From NCBI RefSeq assembly GCF_008691045.1, contig NZ_VMSO01000001.1, positions 1 to 64,000 on the forward strand: a stretch of 64,000 bases of DNA. The letters are read 5' to 3'. Both the position numbers and the translations under genes were made by a program. The notes below the pieces were generated by a model. That model made no database searches. It was not told where the DNA came from and saw only the letters and a program-made list of their open reading frames with translations. Numbering within the stretch: the stretch's first letter is position 1; each line of letters starts with the position of its first letter. This DNA is from Mediterraneibacter catenae (GTDB taxonomy: Bacteria > Bacillota > Clostridia > Lachnospirales > Lachnospiraceae). This document shows, in pieces, positions 35,348 through 43,684 of this stretch.

Positions 35348-36154
35348 TTACTCTTCAATCAGCGCAGCCTGCACCCCGTATGTTTCCGCCAGAGACTGAA
35401 TGCTTCCGTCTTCATAGCAGGATGCAAAGAAATCGTTCAGTTCGTCTGTCAGATCTGATCCTTTTCTGAAACCTACGCCGTACTCTTCATTGTTTAAGTG
35501 CACTGTATATGTAAGATCGGCATAACTTGTTCCGTCACCGATCATCGCCGCTGCCATAAGCAGATCGATCACGGCCGCATCCGATGTGCCTGCCGCTACC
35601 TCCATAAGCGCGTCCGCCTGTGCCGTCACCGGTGTGACATTCAGTTCTCTTGCCTCAAGCTCTTCTTCCCCTGCGCTTCCCGCTTCAGCGGCAAAGTTCA
35701 GATCTGCAAGACTTTCCTCATCCTGATACTGATCTGCCACTTCTTTTGGAACTACAACAACCTGCGCATTATTAAGATATGCATCCGTGCACTCCATGGA
35801 ACTGGTAACTTCCGGAGTCAGCGTCATGCCGTTCCACACGCAGTCGATGGTCTTTCCGTCGAGCTCCATGATCTTGTTATCCCAGTCAATCTCGACAAAC
35901 TCAGCCTCCACCCCGAGACTCTCTGCGAATTTTCTGGCAAGATCTGCGTCAAATCCGACCCACTCGCCGCTTTCATCCTTATAATCCATTGGCTCAAAAT
36001 TTGTGATGCCAACTACAAGAGTTCCCTTGTCCTGAACATAGGCCTTGTCGCTCTCGCTTTCACCGCCGTTGTCGCTATTTCCGGATCCGCAGCCCGCCAG
36101 AAGTGAAACCGCCATAACCGCACAAAGTAATACACTCAATACTCTTTTTTTCAT
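35348..36154 (-). CDS. Polar amino-acid substrate-binding lipoprotein
   Basis: This 268-residue extracellular lipoprotein has lipobox LLAGC and a Ser/Gly/Glu linker, then a type II binding fold (SBP_bac_3): GTLVVGITNFEPMDY, GFDADLARKFAESLG, and a C-terminal YGVGFRKGSDLTDELN. It captures a polar amino acid, perhaps glutamine, cystine or glutamate. The start at 36154 is set by CGGAGG upstream and by the signal peptide. It is the first gene of the operon, under a near-consensus promoter that overlaps the terminator of the DUF5717 operon. Confidence 0.94.
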   Translation of the reverse strand: MKKRVLSVLLCAVMAVSLLAGCGSGNSDNGGESESDKAYVQDKGTLVVGITNFEPMDYKDESGEWVGFDADLARKFAESLGVEAEFVEIDWDNKIMELDGKTIDCVWNGMTLTPEVTSSMECTDAYLNNAQVVVVPKEVADQYQDEESLADLNFAAEAGSAGEEELEARELNVTPVTAQADALMEVAAGTSDAAVIDLLMAAAMIGDGTSYADLTYTVHLNNEEYGVGFRKGSDLTDELNDFFASCYEDGSIQSLAETYGVQAALIEE

Positions 36155-36237
36155 AATTACCTCCGTCACCGGACATTTCCGGTTTTACTTTTTTTCTCTA
36201 CCAATGAGTCACTGTACCACGGTAAAGTTACCGTTGT

Positions 36238-36266
36238 ATTCTATCATAATGATATCCCCCTGTCAA
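36238..36266 (-). promoter_or_regulatory. Promoter of the amino-acid ABC operon
   Basis: TTGACA, a 17-nt spacer and TAGAAT on the minus strand, about 85 nt before the start codon. The -35 sits inside the hairpin of the upstream operon's terminator. Confidence 0.8.
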
Positions 36267-36287
36267 ATGTTACTTTGTCAGGGGGAT
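36254..36287 (-). terminator. Terminator of the DUF5717-DUF5716-TPR operon
   Basis: A perfect 9-bp stem ATCCCCCTG / CAGGGGGAT, about 10 nt after the TPR gene's stop codon. The U-tract is poor (ATCATTATG). Confidence 0.6.
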
Positions 36288-36296
36288 AATGTCTGC

Positions 36297-37064
36297 TTAT
36301 GAATGATTTCTTCTATGCTGCCGTTTCCACTTCTCGATGAGCTCCGGATCCGTCTCTTCCGGCATATTCTTCCGTATCTCATCAATCTCGCGGCGCATCT
36401 GCGCGTTAATCTCCATGTACTCATCCTGCTTTGTAATGAGTATATGATATTCTTCGAGCGACATATATTTATACGATGCGTAAAGATACGGCTTGATCAG
36501 GGCTTTGTCCTGGCATATCTGATATGCTCTGTCATACATACGGGCCGACTCCTGATAAAGGAAAAGGCGCCCATATGCAGCCCCCAGACCGGCATATATC
36601 CTTCCATAAAACTTATCGTCCACAGTCTCGTCTTTTTCCTGGTTGAGGATTGCCTGATAGACAAGAATTGCCTCCTCGACCTCCCCGCTCTCCAACAGGT
36701 TATCGCCTTTGTATTTCTGCCGCTCAATATCTTTTTGATTCTTCAGATGCTCAAGCACATTCTGAATCCGGATCATCTCCGGCTCGCGGTAAATTCTCGA
36801 CGCTTTCAGGATAGTCAGTACAAATTTTTCTACTGATCCGTGCAGACGGAGCACATCTTTCAAATCCGATGCAAGCCTCTCCATACCAAGTTCTTCTTCA
36901 AGCCAGTTACACAGCTGCTGATTCATAATTGTATAATCGATCAGATAAAGATTATTACACAGATAGTAACAGAGCTCTTCGATCGTAAATATACGGCAGT
37001 GTATCCTTGTAATTTCATAAGGATGTACAGCATGTCTGTCATGACAAAGAATTAAATTTCCCAT
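36297..37064 (-). CDS. TPR-type protein of the DUF5716/DUF5717 operon
   Basis: This 255-residue, mostly helical cytosolic protein is of unknown function. The N-terminal helical domain (residues about 15-90, containing TIEELCYYLCNNLYLID) looks like a protein-interaction module. Residues about 110-190 fit at least two TPR-like helix pairs (GEVEEAILVYQAILNQ, AYGRLFLYQESARMYDRAY). The tail is highly charged. Of two adjacent ATGs the second (37064) is better spaced from AGGAGG. The gene overlaps the end of the Hsp70-like gene by 26 nt, so it is translationally coupled. As third cistron it is probably an adaptor of the Hsp70-like protein. Confidence 0.75.
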   Translation of the reverse strand: MGNLILCHDRHAVHPYEITRIHCRIFTIEELCYYLCNNLYLIDYTIMNQQLCNWLEEELGMERLASDLKDVLRLHGSVEKFVLTILKASRIYREPEMIRIQNVLEHLKNQKDIERQKYKGDNLLESGEVEEAILVYQAILNQEKDETVDDKFYGRIYAGLGAAYGRLFLYQESARMYDRAYQICQDKALIKPYLYASYKYMSLEEYHILITKQDEYMEINAQMRREIDEIRKNMPEETDPELIEKWKRQHRRNHS

Positions 37065-38322
37065 CATTGCCTCCTAAATGTATCGTCTTCTCAGCATGAA
37101 AATCCGTTGCCGGGAAGAAATCGCCGAATCCTGCATCCCTCACACTGATCCTGCACGTCTTATTATCCAGAAAAGTTGTCTCAAGCTGCAGGCGCACAGA
37201 ATATTCCGGCCGTTTCGGGAGCTGAGCAAGAGAAATTGATTCTGTCCTTACATTTCCCTGGATCAGCGATTCAATATGAAATTCAATCTCCTCCATATCC
37301 TCGCAGAGCACTTCCCACTGATTGTTGGATTCGTACCAGTGCGCTCCCCAGGATACGATCGGATACCACATTTCCTGACCATCCACTCTCATATTTACCG
37401 TAATCTGATCCGTCAGTTTATCCTCCGAGAGATAAACAGGATTCTCAATATGCATGAAAAGCTTACGATACGCAGTATAACATGCACCCTTACTGTACAG
37501 ATTGTTTCCGATAAACGCACGCCGCCCGTTACACAGAACACGCAGGGCTTTCGGATACCAGTTATTCTCAAATCCTTCTCCCGTCAGAAAGACAGAAGAT
37601 ACAATTCGCTTGTCAAACACGCTCTCAATAAATTTACAGAACATGGCATCCGCCTCTTTAGCCTTATCTTCGTTAAGAACCGGATAGACCATTGCCAGCT
37701 CTTTCATATGCGCGCTGGCCACTTCGTCGACAGTGACAAATGTAGTCTTGCCCCCGCCAAGTCCGGGCTTCAGCCTGCGGAGCATATAAGCTCTGATCTC
37801 ATTACGGTCGCAGCAGAACAAAGCAGCATCATACTGCCACAGTTCCTTTGGCTGATAAAACAGATAGTTGCAGAAACTCTCTTTATAATCCTGTATAAAA
37901 ATGTGCCTCTTGTCAATATTCATGCGGACGGCGATCTCCCGCAGCATCTGTGCCAGTTCTTCCGACAGCGACGGCACCGTGAAGACAATGCCCTCTATCA
38001 CCGGAAACGGCTGCAGTGACATCTGAATAAACTGTGAGAGCAGCCAGGACGCATCGTACGTCTCCTCGCCGAACTCTATTTTGTCGCCGGCAAGACTTTT
38101 ACTCAGAAGCCGTGTGACTGTAAATCCTTCTTTAATACTGACAAGACGCTTTGCCTCTTTGCCGTATGCCCATGTATCTCTGAGTTTTCCTATGATCAGG
38201 GGAATCTGGTAATTATCGGAATCCACTTCCAGTGTATCCGGCTCCATATCCTCATCATTATAAAAACTGATCTGACATGTCTTTTCATTTATCTCATATC
38301 CTATGATACTGCCTTGTCCCAT
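37039..38322 (-). CDS. DUF5716 protein with Hsp70/actin-like fold
   Basis: This 427-residue cytosolic protein follows the strand-loop order of DnaK/actin-fold ATPases. There is an N-terminal phosphate-1 strand IIGYEINEKTCQISFY (residues 6-21), then an IPLIIGK...YGKEAKRL segment as in DnaK, an FTVPSLSEELAQMLREIA block (114-131) with IFIQDYKESFCNYLFY (141-156) in place of the DnaK EPTAAALAYG strand, and an adenosine-like motif SVFLTGEGFE (243-252) with GNNLYSKGA. The aspartate and the glycine/threonines of the usual DLGTT loop are replaced (YEINEKT), so ATP hydrolysis is uncertain. I recall this family as DUF5716. The ATG at 38322 follows AAGGAGG, which overlaps the preceding gene's stop. An upstream TTG reads through the ribosome site and is rejected. 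Confidence 0.75.
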   Translation of the reverse strand: MGQGSIIGYEINEKTCQISFYNDEDMEPDTLEVDSDNYQIPLIIGKLRDTWAYGKEAKRLVSIKEGFTVTRLLSKSLAGDKIEFGEETYDASWLLSQFIQMSLQPFPVIEGIVFTVPSLSEELAQMLREIAVRMNIDKRHIFIQDYKESFCNYLFYQPKELWQYDAALFCCDRNEIRAYMLRRLKPGLGGGKTTFVTVDEVASAHMKELAMVYPVLNEDKAKEADAMFCKFIESVFDKRIVSSVFLTGEGFENNWYPKALRVLCNGRRAFIGNNLYSKGACYTAYRKLFMHIENPVYLSEDKLTDQITVNMRVDGQEMWYPIVSWGAHWYESNNQWEVLCEDMEEIEFHIESLIQGNVRTESISLAQLPKRPEYSVRLQLETTFLDNKTCRISVRDAGFGDFFPATDFHAEKTIHLGGNDGKFNSLS

Positions 38323-38338
38323 ACAAAAGACAACCTCC

Positions 38339-41300
38339 TTACTCCTGTGCAAACATATGGGCAGCTACTGCATCTTCCAGCGCATATGCCATCATCTTCC
38401 GCTTTCTTTCCTTCTCGTTTTTTTCCATCAGAATATCATTCAGGCGTCCGTATCTGCCCTGTTCGCCGGGCCTGCTCTCACGTGAACATGTCTCCTTGTC
38501 GCTGCGGTAAGAGTTCCCGTCTATTGTTTCTTTGAAGTAATATTTCAATTTTTCATTTGAAAAAAGCACAAACTTTTTCACATAAAGATTCTCATACATA
38601 GGAGTCAGCACTTCTGTTGAATAGTCAGCCTGCTCTTTCCCGGCTTTCTGGAGCTGGTAATAAAGCATGACCCTGCTGCCCTTCTGTCCTTTATATTCAA
38701 TCAGCGTCTTATCCCACAGCTGAAGCTCGATCAGCCAGTCCTTCTCGTAGGAAAGGAAGAACGGGAAATATATCTGTTTTCCACAGAGTTCCTGCAGAAA
38801 TTTCTTTAACGTCTTTCTTGTCTGTGTATTATATTCCCTCCGGGAATAGTACTTCAGCACGGCTATCTTACATATATCACTCGTCTCTTCACCTTTTTCG
38901 TACTCGCGGCAGATAATATCTATCACGCTCCTGCCGATCTTGCGTTCCTCCACAACGTATTCTCTTGAAACATATGTGAGATACGCTTGCTGGAGCCTGA
39001 AGTAAGCCCCCTCCGCATAATATTGTTCAAAAATAGGAGCTTCCTGAAAAAGTTCTTCTGAAAATAGCATCTGAGTAAGTATTCTTTCCGCCAGTTTATG
39101 AGTAGGTATCTCATAATCTCTCGCTTCACGCCAAAGCAGCTTCATGTCAGGAGTAGCACCGCAGTAATAATCTGCAAGATAGGTCAGTATTACCTTATCA
39201 AACTGCTGCTTTTTAAACAGCTCAAAGCAGACATAAGTAAGAAAATCATCATTCTCATAATTATTCTCACGAATCGTCCTGCTGCACAGACTGAAAATCT
39301 CTTCTTCCGCGTAATTTTCAAGTCCGTTTTCGTGCACGATCTCCAGTGTCAGTTCCTGTTTCTGCAGCTCCTCACGGTTCCTTCGGAGTCCGTTGAGATA
39401 TTTCCTGCACATATCCATATACCGGAGTTCATAGAAAAGCCTCTTGCTTTCGTAAGGGATAGAATCCGTATAATGCCTGCCGTCTTTTGACTCCCATACA
39501 AGCCTGTCCGTCTTAGAGTAGAGGAACACTCTGGCACCTTTTTCTGTATATGGTGCTTTCTGCGTGATCGTTCCGTCATCGGCAATAACATGGACGTATT
39601 TCATGTTCCGGACTTTCGTGGTGATCCAGTATGCATGACATACATCGTACAGTGCTTTCACACGTTCGGAATTCATGGACGATTCTAGCACAAACCTTTT
39701 ATATATGATCCTGAGCTGTTCATTTATGTTGCGACGGTCTAACTGATTCCAGGCAAAAGCCTCCATTTCATCACGATAGTGTGCGTATATCTCGCTGGAC
39801 TCATCCTCGTATGTAATAAGATTGGAATAAAGGAAAGCACACTTGTGATAATCCAGATTATTCCCGTGCATAAAATACAGATATACGGATCTGGGCAGCG
39901 GTTTATGGAACTGTTCCGGCCGCACGGTCGCCATATAATACTCGTAGAGCTGTGCAATCTTAAGCTCATTCTCCACTGCTTTTTCATACCATTTGAAATA
40001 GCAGCTCTCTACACAGTTTCCCTTGATCAGAAGCGTACAGATCGCCGTCAGGATCATAGACTCGTTGTACATCTCGTATGCCTGGACAAGGACATCATAC
40101 AAATGCCGGTCAAAGACTTTCATTTGACTGGCAAGATTTGCAGTATACAGAGCAAGCTCCCTCGTCATAAGCTTATATTTGACCGCGAAAAGGAGCACCT
40201 GTACTTCAAACATACCGAGCTTCTTCAGAGAAGAGCTCTTGTCCCTGAAACAGCGGAAAGCCTGGAGATAAAACCAGATGCTGTGGGACTTATCCTCATA
40301 AAACTGCTTTTCCAGCGCCCTCAGCCTCTCGCTATATATCTTATATTCTGAATCTACCTCCACCAGCATACACAGGATTTTCCAGCTGTCCGGATGCTTC
40401 ATAAAAGATCTTGAAAGCTCCTCAGCGACCTTGCGCTGTCCGATGGTATCATTTGACAGAAGTGTAGTCAGGTATAGATAATAAGAACTGAGTTCCACAT
40501 CCTTTCCAATCGCAAAACGGTTATAATTATATGACTCCAGAATCCACTTTGCCTCATCCGTCTTTCCTCCGATCAGACAGATATGAGCATGAGCAAGAAG
40601 ATAATGCTCATTGCTGTCATCTTTTTCACGAAGATGGCTTATCCTGCGTACCGCTTCATCAACCCAGTCAGCAAGCTGCATCTTCCCTGCTTCATATTTC
40701 AGATAGCTTTTTATGATTCCGGCAAACTCCCGGTCATTCGCTCTCCTGTCTTCATCTCTGACAATATCCTTCTCAACTACAACCTCATAGATCAGAGTCT
40801 CATACGGCGACTCCAGAATGATCCTTCCGAAATTACTTCCTTTGTGAAGTTTCTCAGTATCAAGGAAATACTCAAGACGATATGAATTTCCTATAAACTC
40901 TTCCGTAGTAATACGTGTATGCTCCACATAAAGAAAGTCGCCTTCCGTCTTGACGTCGATCTCAAGGTATCCCCATGTATTCTTCTTGATCGCAAATGTC
41001 TCTTTACGCGGTTCCGTCAAAGAAATAAATGCTCTGCTTTCTTCTTCCAGCGTCAGGAATATCTTTTCCTTCTGCTTGCACCCTACAAGAAATTCTTCCA
41101 GTGCCTGCTGGTCCAGCTCCCAGCGTCGCATATTATCATAAAGGGCCTGTATTCTTTTATCTTCATATTTCAGGATCTCATAGAAATCTCTTGAACGGAA
41201 CAGTTTGACCGCTTCAGCGGCGTCCTGGAATGTAAGCTTTTTAAAATCATCCAGACTCTGGACCTTGCCGTAACTTGTCATGACGTACGGCTTCTCTATG

Positions 41301-41632
41301 ATCGCCGTAAACGCAATGTCGAATTCTCCTCCGTTGCAGACGATCGTAAACTTGCCGTGTTCCACGTGCCCGGGCACCAGACCTGTCCCGTCATATGTAT
41401 AATAGATATTGACCGGATTGGAATCAAATCCCTGCTCATCGCAGTGGACACGATAAGAAGAGGGATATACGAGTCCCCGGATCGTACCTTCCCCCTGATT
41501 CTGGAGCGAGAAACTCCCTCTGAATTTTTCTCCCTCTCCAACCCGCATTATAATACGTGTTTCCGGGAAGATGATCTCCGGCTGCGGGATATGAAAATCT
41601 CCTTTGGCAAATCGTTTGATCTTATTCTTCAA
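38339..41632 (-). CDS. Giant DUF5717 protein (beta-sandwich plus helical solenoid)
   Basis: This 1097-residue cytosolic protein has no signal peptide or membrane segment. Residues about 14-115 form an Ig/ASH-like beta sandwich (EIIFPETRIIMRVGEGE, then GSFSLQNQGEG). A second beta sandwich lies at about 210-290. From about 300 to the end it is a long alpha-helical solenoid resembling TPR/HAT arrays, rich in Tyr, Leu, Arg and Glu. I recall the family as DUF5717. Start is TTG with AGGTGA upstream. It heads a three-gene operon with the Hsp70-like DUF5716 and a TPR protein. A scaffold or client-binding partner of the Hsp70-like protein is the best guess; no function is established. Confidence 0.75.
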   Translation of the reverse strand: MKNKIKRFAKGDFHIPQPEIIFPETRIIMRVGEGEKFRGSFSLQNQGEGTIRGLVYPSSYRVHCDEQGFDSNPVNIYYTYDGTGLVPGHVEHGKFTIVCNGGEFDIAFTAIIEKPYVMTSYGKVQSLDDFKKLTFQDAAEAVKLFRSRDFYEILKYEDKRIQALYDNMRRWELDQQALEEFLVGCKQKEKIFLTLEEESRAFISLTEPRKETFAIKKNTWGYLEIDVKTEGDFLYVEHTRITTEEFIGNSYRLEYFLDTEKLHKGSNFGRIILESPYETLIYEVVVEKDIVRDEDRRANDREFAGIIKSYLKYEAGKMQLADWVDEAVRRISHLREKDDSNEHYLLAHAHICLIGGKTDEAKWILESYNYNRFAIGKDVELSSYYLYLTTLLSNDTIGQRKVAEELSRSFMKHPDSWKILCMLVEVDSEYKIYSERLRALEKQFYEDKSHSIWFYLQAFRCFRDKSSSLKKLGMFEVQVLLFAVKYKLMTRELALYTANLASQMKVFDRHLYDVLVQAYEMYNESMILTAICTLLIKGNCVESCYFKWYEKAVENELKIAQLYEYYMATVRPEQFHKPLPRSVYLYFMHGNNLDYHKCAFLYSNLITYEDESSEIYAHYRDEMEAFAWNQLDRRNINEQLRIIYKRFVLESSMNSERVKALYDVCHAYWITTKVRNMKYVHVIADDGTITQKAPYTEKGARVFLYSKTDRLVWESKDGRHYTDSIPYESKRLFYELRYMDMCRKYLNGLRRNREELQKQELTLEIVHENGLENYAEEEIFSLCSRTIRENNYENDDFLTYVCFELFKKQQFDKVILTYLADYYCGATPDMKLLWREARDYEIPTHKLAERILTQMLFSEELFQEAPIFEQYYAEGAYFRLQQAYLTYVSREYVVEERKIGRSVIDIICREYEKGEETSDICKIAVLKYYSRREYNTQTRKTLKKFLQELCGKQIYFPFFLSYEKDWLIELQLWDKTLIEYKGQKGSRVMLYYQLQKAGKEQADYSTEVLTPMYENLYVKKFVLFSNEKLKYYFKETIDGNSYRSDKETCSRESRPGEQGRYGRLNDILMEKNEKERKRKMMAYALEDAVAAHMFAQE

Positions 41633-41662
41633 AATCAGTCACCTACTCACAATTCTTCTTCT

Positions 41663-41674
41663 GCCCAAAGGGCA
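41663..41674. other. Small palindrome in the DUF5717 leader
   Basis: TGCCC-TT-GGGCA type inverted repeat (with a TTT centre on the minus strand) between promoter and start codon. It could be an operator or a small mRNA hairpin; position is the only support. Confidence 0.35.
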
Positions 41675-41691
41675 AAAATACGCTACTATGA

Positions 41692-41721
41692 ATTATAGCA
41701 TTGTTGTATAGTAACATGCAA
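41692..41721 (-). promoter_or_regulatory. Promoter of the DUF5717-DUF5716-TPR operon
   Basis: TTGCAT, an 18-nt spacer and a perfect TATAAT on the minus strand, about 60 nt before the TTG start codon. Confidence 0.7.
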
Positions 41722-41762
41722 TGGCGGATTCAAAGAAATTGTGTCAAATTGTATACATGTAT

Positions 41763-42206
41763 TCATTCAAAATCTTTTATCATCTGAACATAGTCAAGGA
41801 CCTCATATCCCAGTCTTTCATATAAGGATATGGCGCGTGTGTTGTCCGCTTCCACTTCGAGCCTCAGACGCGCAATCTCTCCTTTGTTCTTTTCTTCCAG
41901 ATAAGCAAAGAACTCTCTGCCCAGTCCTCTGGAACGGAATGCTTCCCTTATATACAGTTCCTCGATCCACAGCACCTGTCCTCCCGCTTCCTGAGAAAAT
42001 GTCCTCGCAGTCAGGCCATAGCCCGCAGTCTTCCCCTCGTATTCCAGCAGGTATATCTCCGCGTATGTTCCTGATTTCAGTGCCTCTTCCGCCGTCTTCT
42101 CAAAATGTGCACGCGGAATCGGATGGAGCACAGCATCCGAATGATAGAATTCTTCCGCCATCTCAATATACAAATCCCTGTCGCTTTCAGTCATTTTCCG
42201 TATCAT
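41763..42206 (-). CDS. GNAT-family N-acetyltransferase
   Basis: This 147-residue acyl-CoA-dependent acetyltransferase has a complete GNAT fold: N-terminal IRKMTESDRDLYIEMA, the WIEELYIREAFRSRGLGRE acetyl-CoA loop (RSRGLG), and a C-terminal EADNTRAISLYERLGY. The acceptor cannot be named; small amines or protein N-termini are usual. AGGAGG lies upstream of the ATG. It is a single gene ahead of the DUF5717 operon on the same strand. The ~40-nt gap before the DUF5717 promoter contains no clear terminator. Confidence 0.92.
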   Translation of the reverse strand: MIRKMTESDRDLYIEMAEEFYHSDAVLHPIPRAHFEKTAEEALKSGTYAEIYLLEYEGKTAGYGLTARTFSQEAGGQVLWIEELYIREAFRSRGLGREFFAYLEEKNKGEIARLRLEVEADNTRAISLYERLGYEVLDYVQMIKDFE

Positions 42207-42370
42207 GATCTTGTCCTCCTGTCGCAGATATGGTCTTATATTATCCTATTTCAATCCGCTTATCAACAAATCCAAAGATTTTCTAAAGATTCTGTATATG
42301 AATTCACCGCCGAGAGCGGCGATATAGAACTGGAAACAGCAGAGTAATAATTGCCGGATCAATACATAAG

Positions 42371-42406
42371 AGAAGAGACTGTAAATCTGGTGCTACAGTC
42401 TCTTCT
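42371..42406. terminator. Terminator after the homoserine-pathway genes
   Basis: A perfect 13-bp stem AGAAGAGACTGTA / TACAGTCTCTTCT with a 10-nt loop, just past the phosphoglycerate-mutase-like gene's stop. The U-rich tail is moderate on the minus strand and good on the plus strand. Confidence 0.75.
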
Positions 42407-42422
42407 TTTTGTATCCTGTATT

Positions 42423-43655
42423 CTATTTTTCAAGCAGGCGATCGATCAGCGTATATCCTTTTTCCACAAACATCCCTGTCTCCTGTCCGCTCTTCTCACT
42501 ATAACTGTCTTTTCCCTGTACAGGCCGTGTGCTGTCATAGATCATGTACGGCACGGGATCGGCTGTATGAGTACGCACACGCACCGGTGTCGGATGATCC
42601 GGCATGATGAGCATCCGGTAATCAACGCCGGCTTTATCAAGCGCCGCCGTCACCGGACCGACCACCTGATCATCAATATACTCGATCGCGCTGATCTTGT
42701 CTTCGGCGCTTCCTTGATGTCCCATCTCATCGGGGGCCTCTATATGTACATAAACGAAATCATATCCGTCTTCTGTCAGGGCTTTTACTGCCGCCTCGCC
42801 TTTGCCGCGATAATTTGTATGCAGGCCGCCGTTGGCGCCTTCTACGATGATATTGTGCATCTCCGCCCCCACTGCAATACCTTTCAGCAGATCGACAGCA
42901 GAGATCATCGCGCCTTTTACTCCGTTCTTCTTTTCGAAGGAAGAAAGTGCCGGCCGTGTTCCGGCTCCCCAGAACCAGGCGGAATTTGCCGGGTTCTTTC
43001 CTTCTTTACGCCGCTTCACATTGATCGGATGATCCTTTAAAATATCGTAACTTCTCACCATCATATCACGGAGTACCGGATCAGACGGCAGATATTCTCC
43101 AATCCTTCTGGTCAGGATGTCATGGGGCGCAGTCAACTCTGAGACTTTTCCGTTATTCTGGATCAGCAGATGACGGTAGCTTGTTCCTGCGTAAAAGGTA
43201 TAGCCCTCTGAATAGCAGGGACGTTCGCCTGCTGAGCCTCGTGCGAATTCGTCTTTCAGCGCCTGAATGAGGACAGCAGCATCTTCTGTACTGATCTCTC
43301 CGGAGCTGTGATCCAGTATTGTGCGCTCCTCATATTGCTCTTCTTCCTCGGACAAGGTAACAAGATTGCATCGGAACGACACATCATGTTCACCCATCTC
43401 TGCTCCAATGCTTAATGCCTCCAGGGGAGAACGTCCGGAATAATATTTCTCCGGGTCATACCCGATTACAGACAGATTCGCCGTATCACTGCCCGGGGCC
43501 ATTCCCTCCGGCACTGTGCGTACCATCCCGATTTCCGCACATTTTGCAAGACGGTCCATATTCGGAGTACGGGCAGCCTCCAGCGGTGTTTTCCCACCCA
43601 GCTTTTCAAGCGGCTCATCAGCCATCCCGTCACATAGGATCACAATGTATTTCAT
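42423..43655 (-). CDS. Phosphoglycerate-mutase-like protein, probable homoserine kinase
   Basis: This 410-residue alkaline-phosphatase-superfamily enzyme is related to archaeal-type cofactor-independent phosphoglycerate mutase (ApgM). Metal ligands are visible: Asp9 in LCDGMADEPL, Ser56/Asp57 in APGSDTANLS, HIEAPDEMGHQG, and PDHPTPVRVRTHT. A subgroup of this family was proposed as an alternative homoserine kinase in genomes lacking ThrB (as in the model I recall as TIGR02535). It sits 29 nt downstream of homoserine dehydrogenase, which fits that role better than glycolysis. Mutase activity cannot be excluded. AGGAGG precedes the ATG. Confidence 0.88.
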   Translation of the reverse strand: MKYIVILCDGMADEPLEKLGGKTPLEAARTPNMDRLAKCAEIGMVRTVPEGMAPGSDTANLSVIGYDPEKYYSGRSPLEALSIGAEMGEHDVSFRCNLVTLSEEEEQYEERTILDHSSGEISTEDAAVLIQALKDEFARGSAGERPCYSEGYTFYAGTSYRHLLIQNNGKVSELTAPHDILTRRIGEYLPSDPVLRDMMVRSYDILKDHPINVKRRKEGKNPANSAWFWGAGTRPALSSFEKKNGVKGAMISAVDLLKGIAVGAEMHNIIVEGANGGLHTNYRGKGEAAVKALTEDGYDFVYVHIEAPDEMGHQGSAEDKISAIEYIDDQVVGPVTAALDKAGVDYRMLIMPDHPTPVRVRTHTADPVPYMIYDSTRPVQGKDSYSEKSGQETGMFVEKGYTLIDRLLEK

Positions 43656-43684
43656 CTTTTCCTCCTGTCATCTGCCTGTCATAC

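Noticed and set aside
37755-37780. Possible Walker A (GLGGGKTT) in the DUF5716 protein
   Set aside because: Spacing is one residue short of GxxxxGK[ST], and the position does not fit a P-loop fold in an actin-like protein.
38323-38352. Upstream TTG start of the DUF5716 gene
   Set aside because: The codons between TTG and ATG are themselves the AAGGAGG ribosome site of the ATG, so the ATG at 38322 is used.
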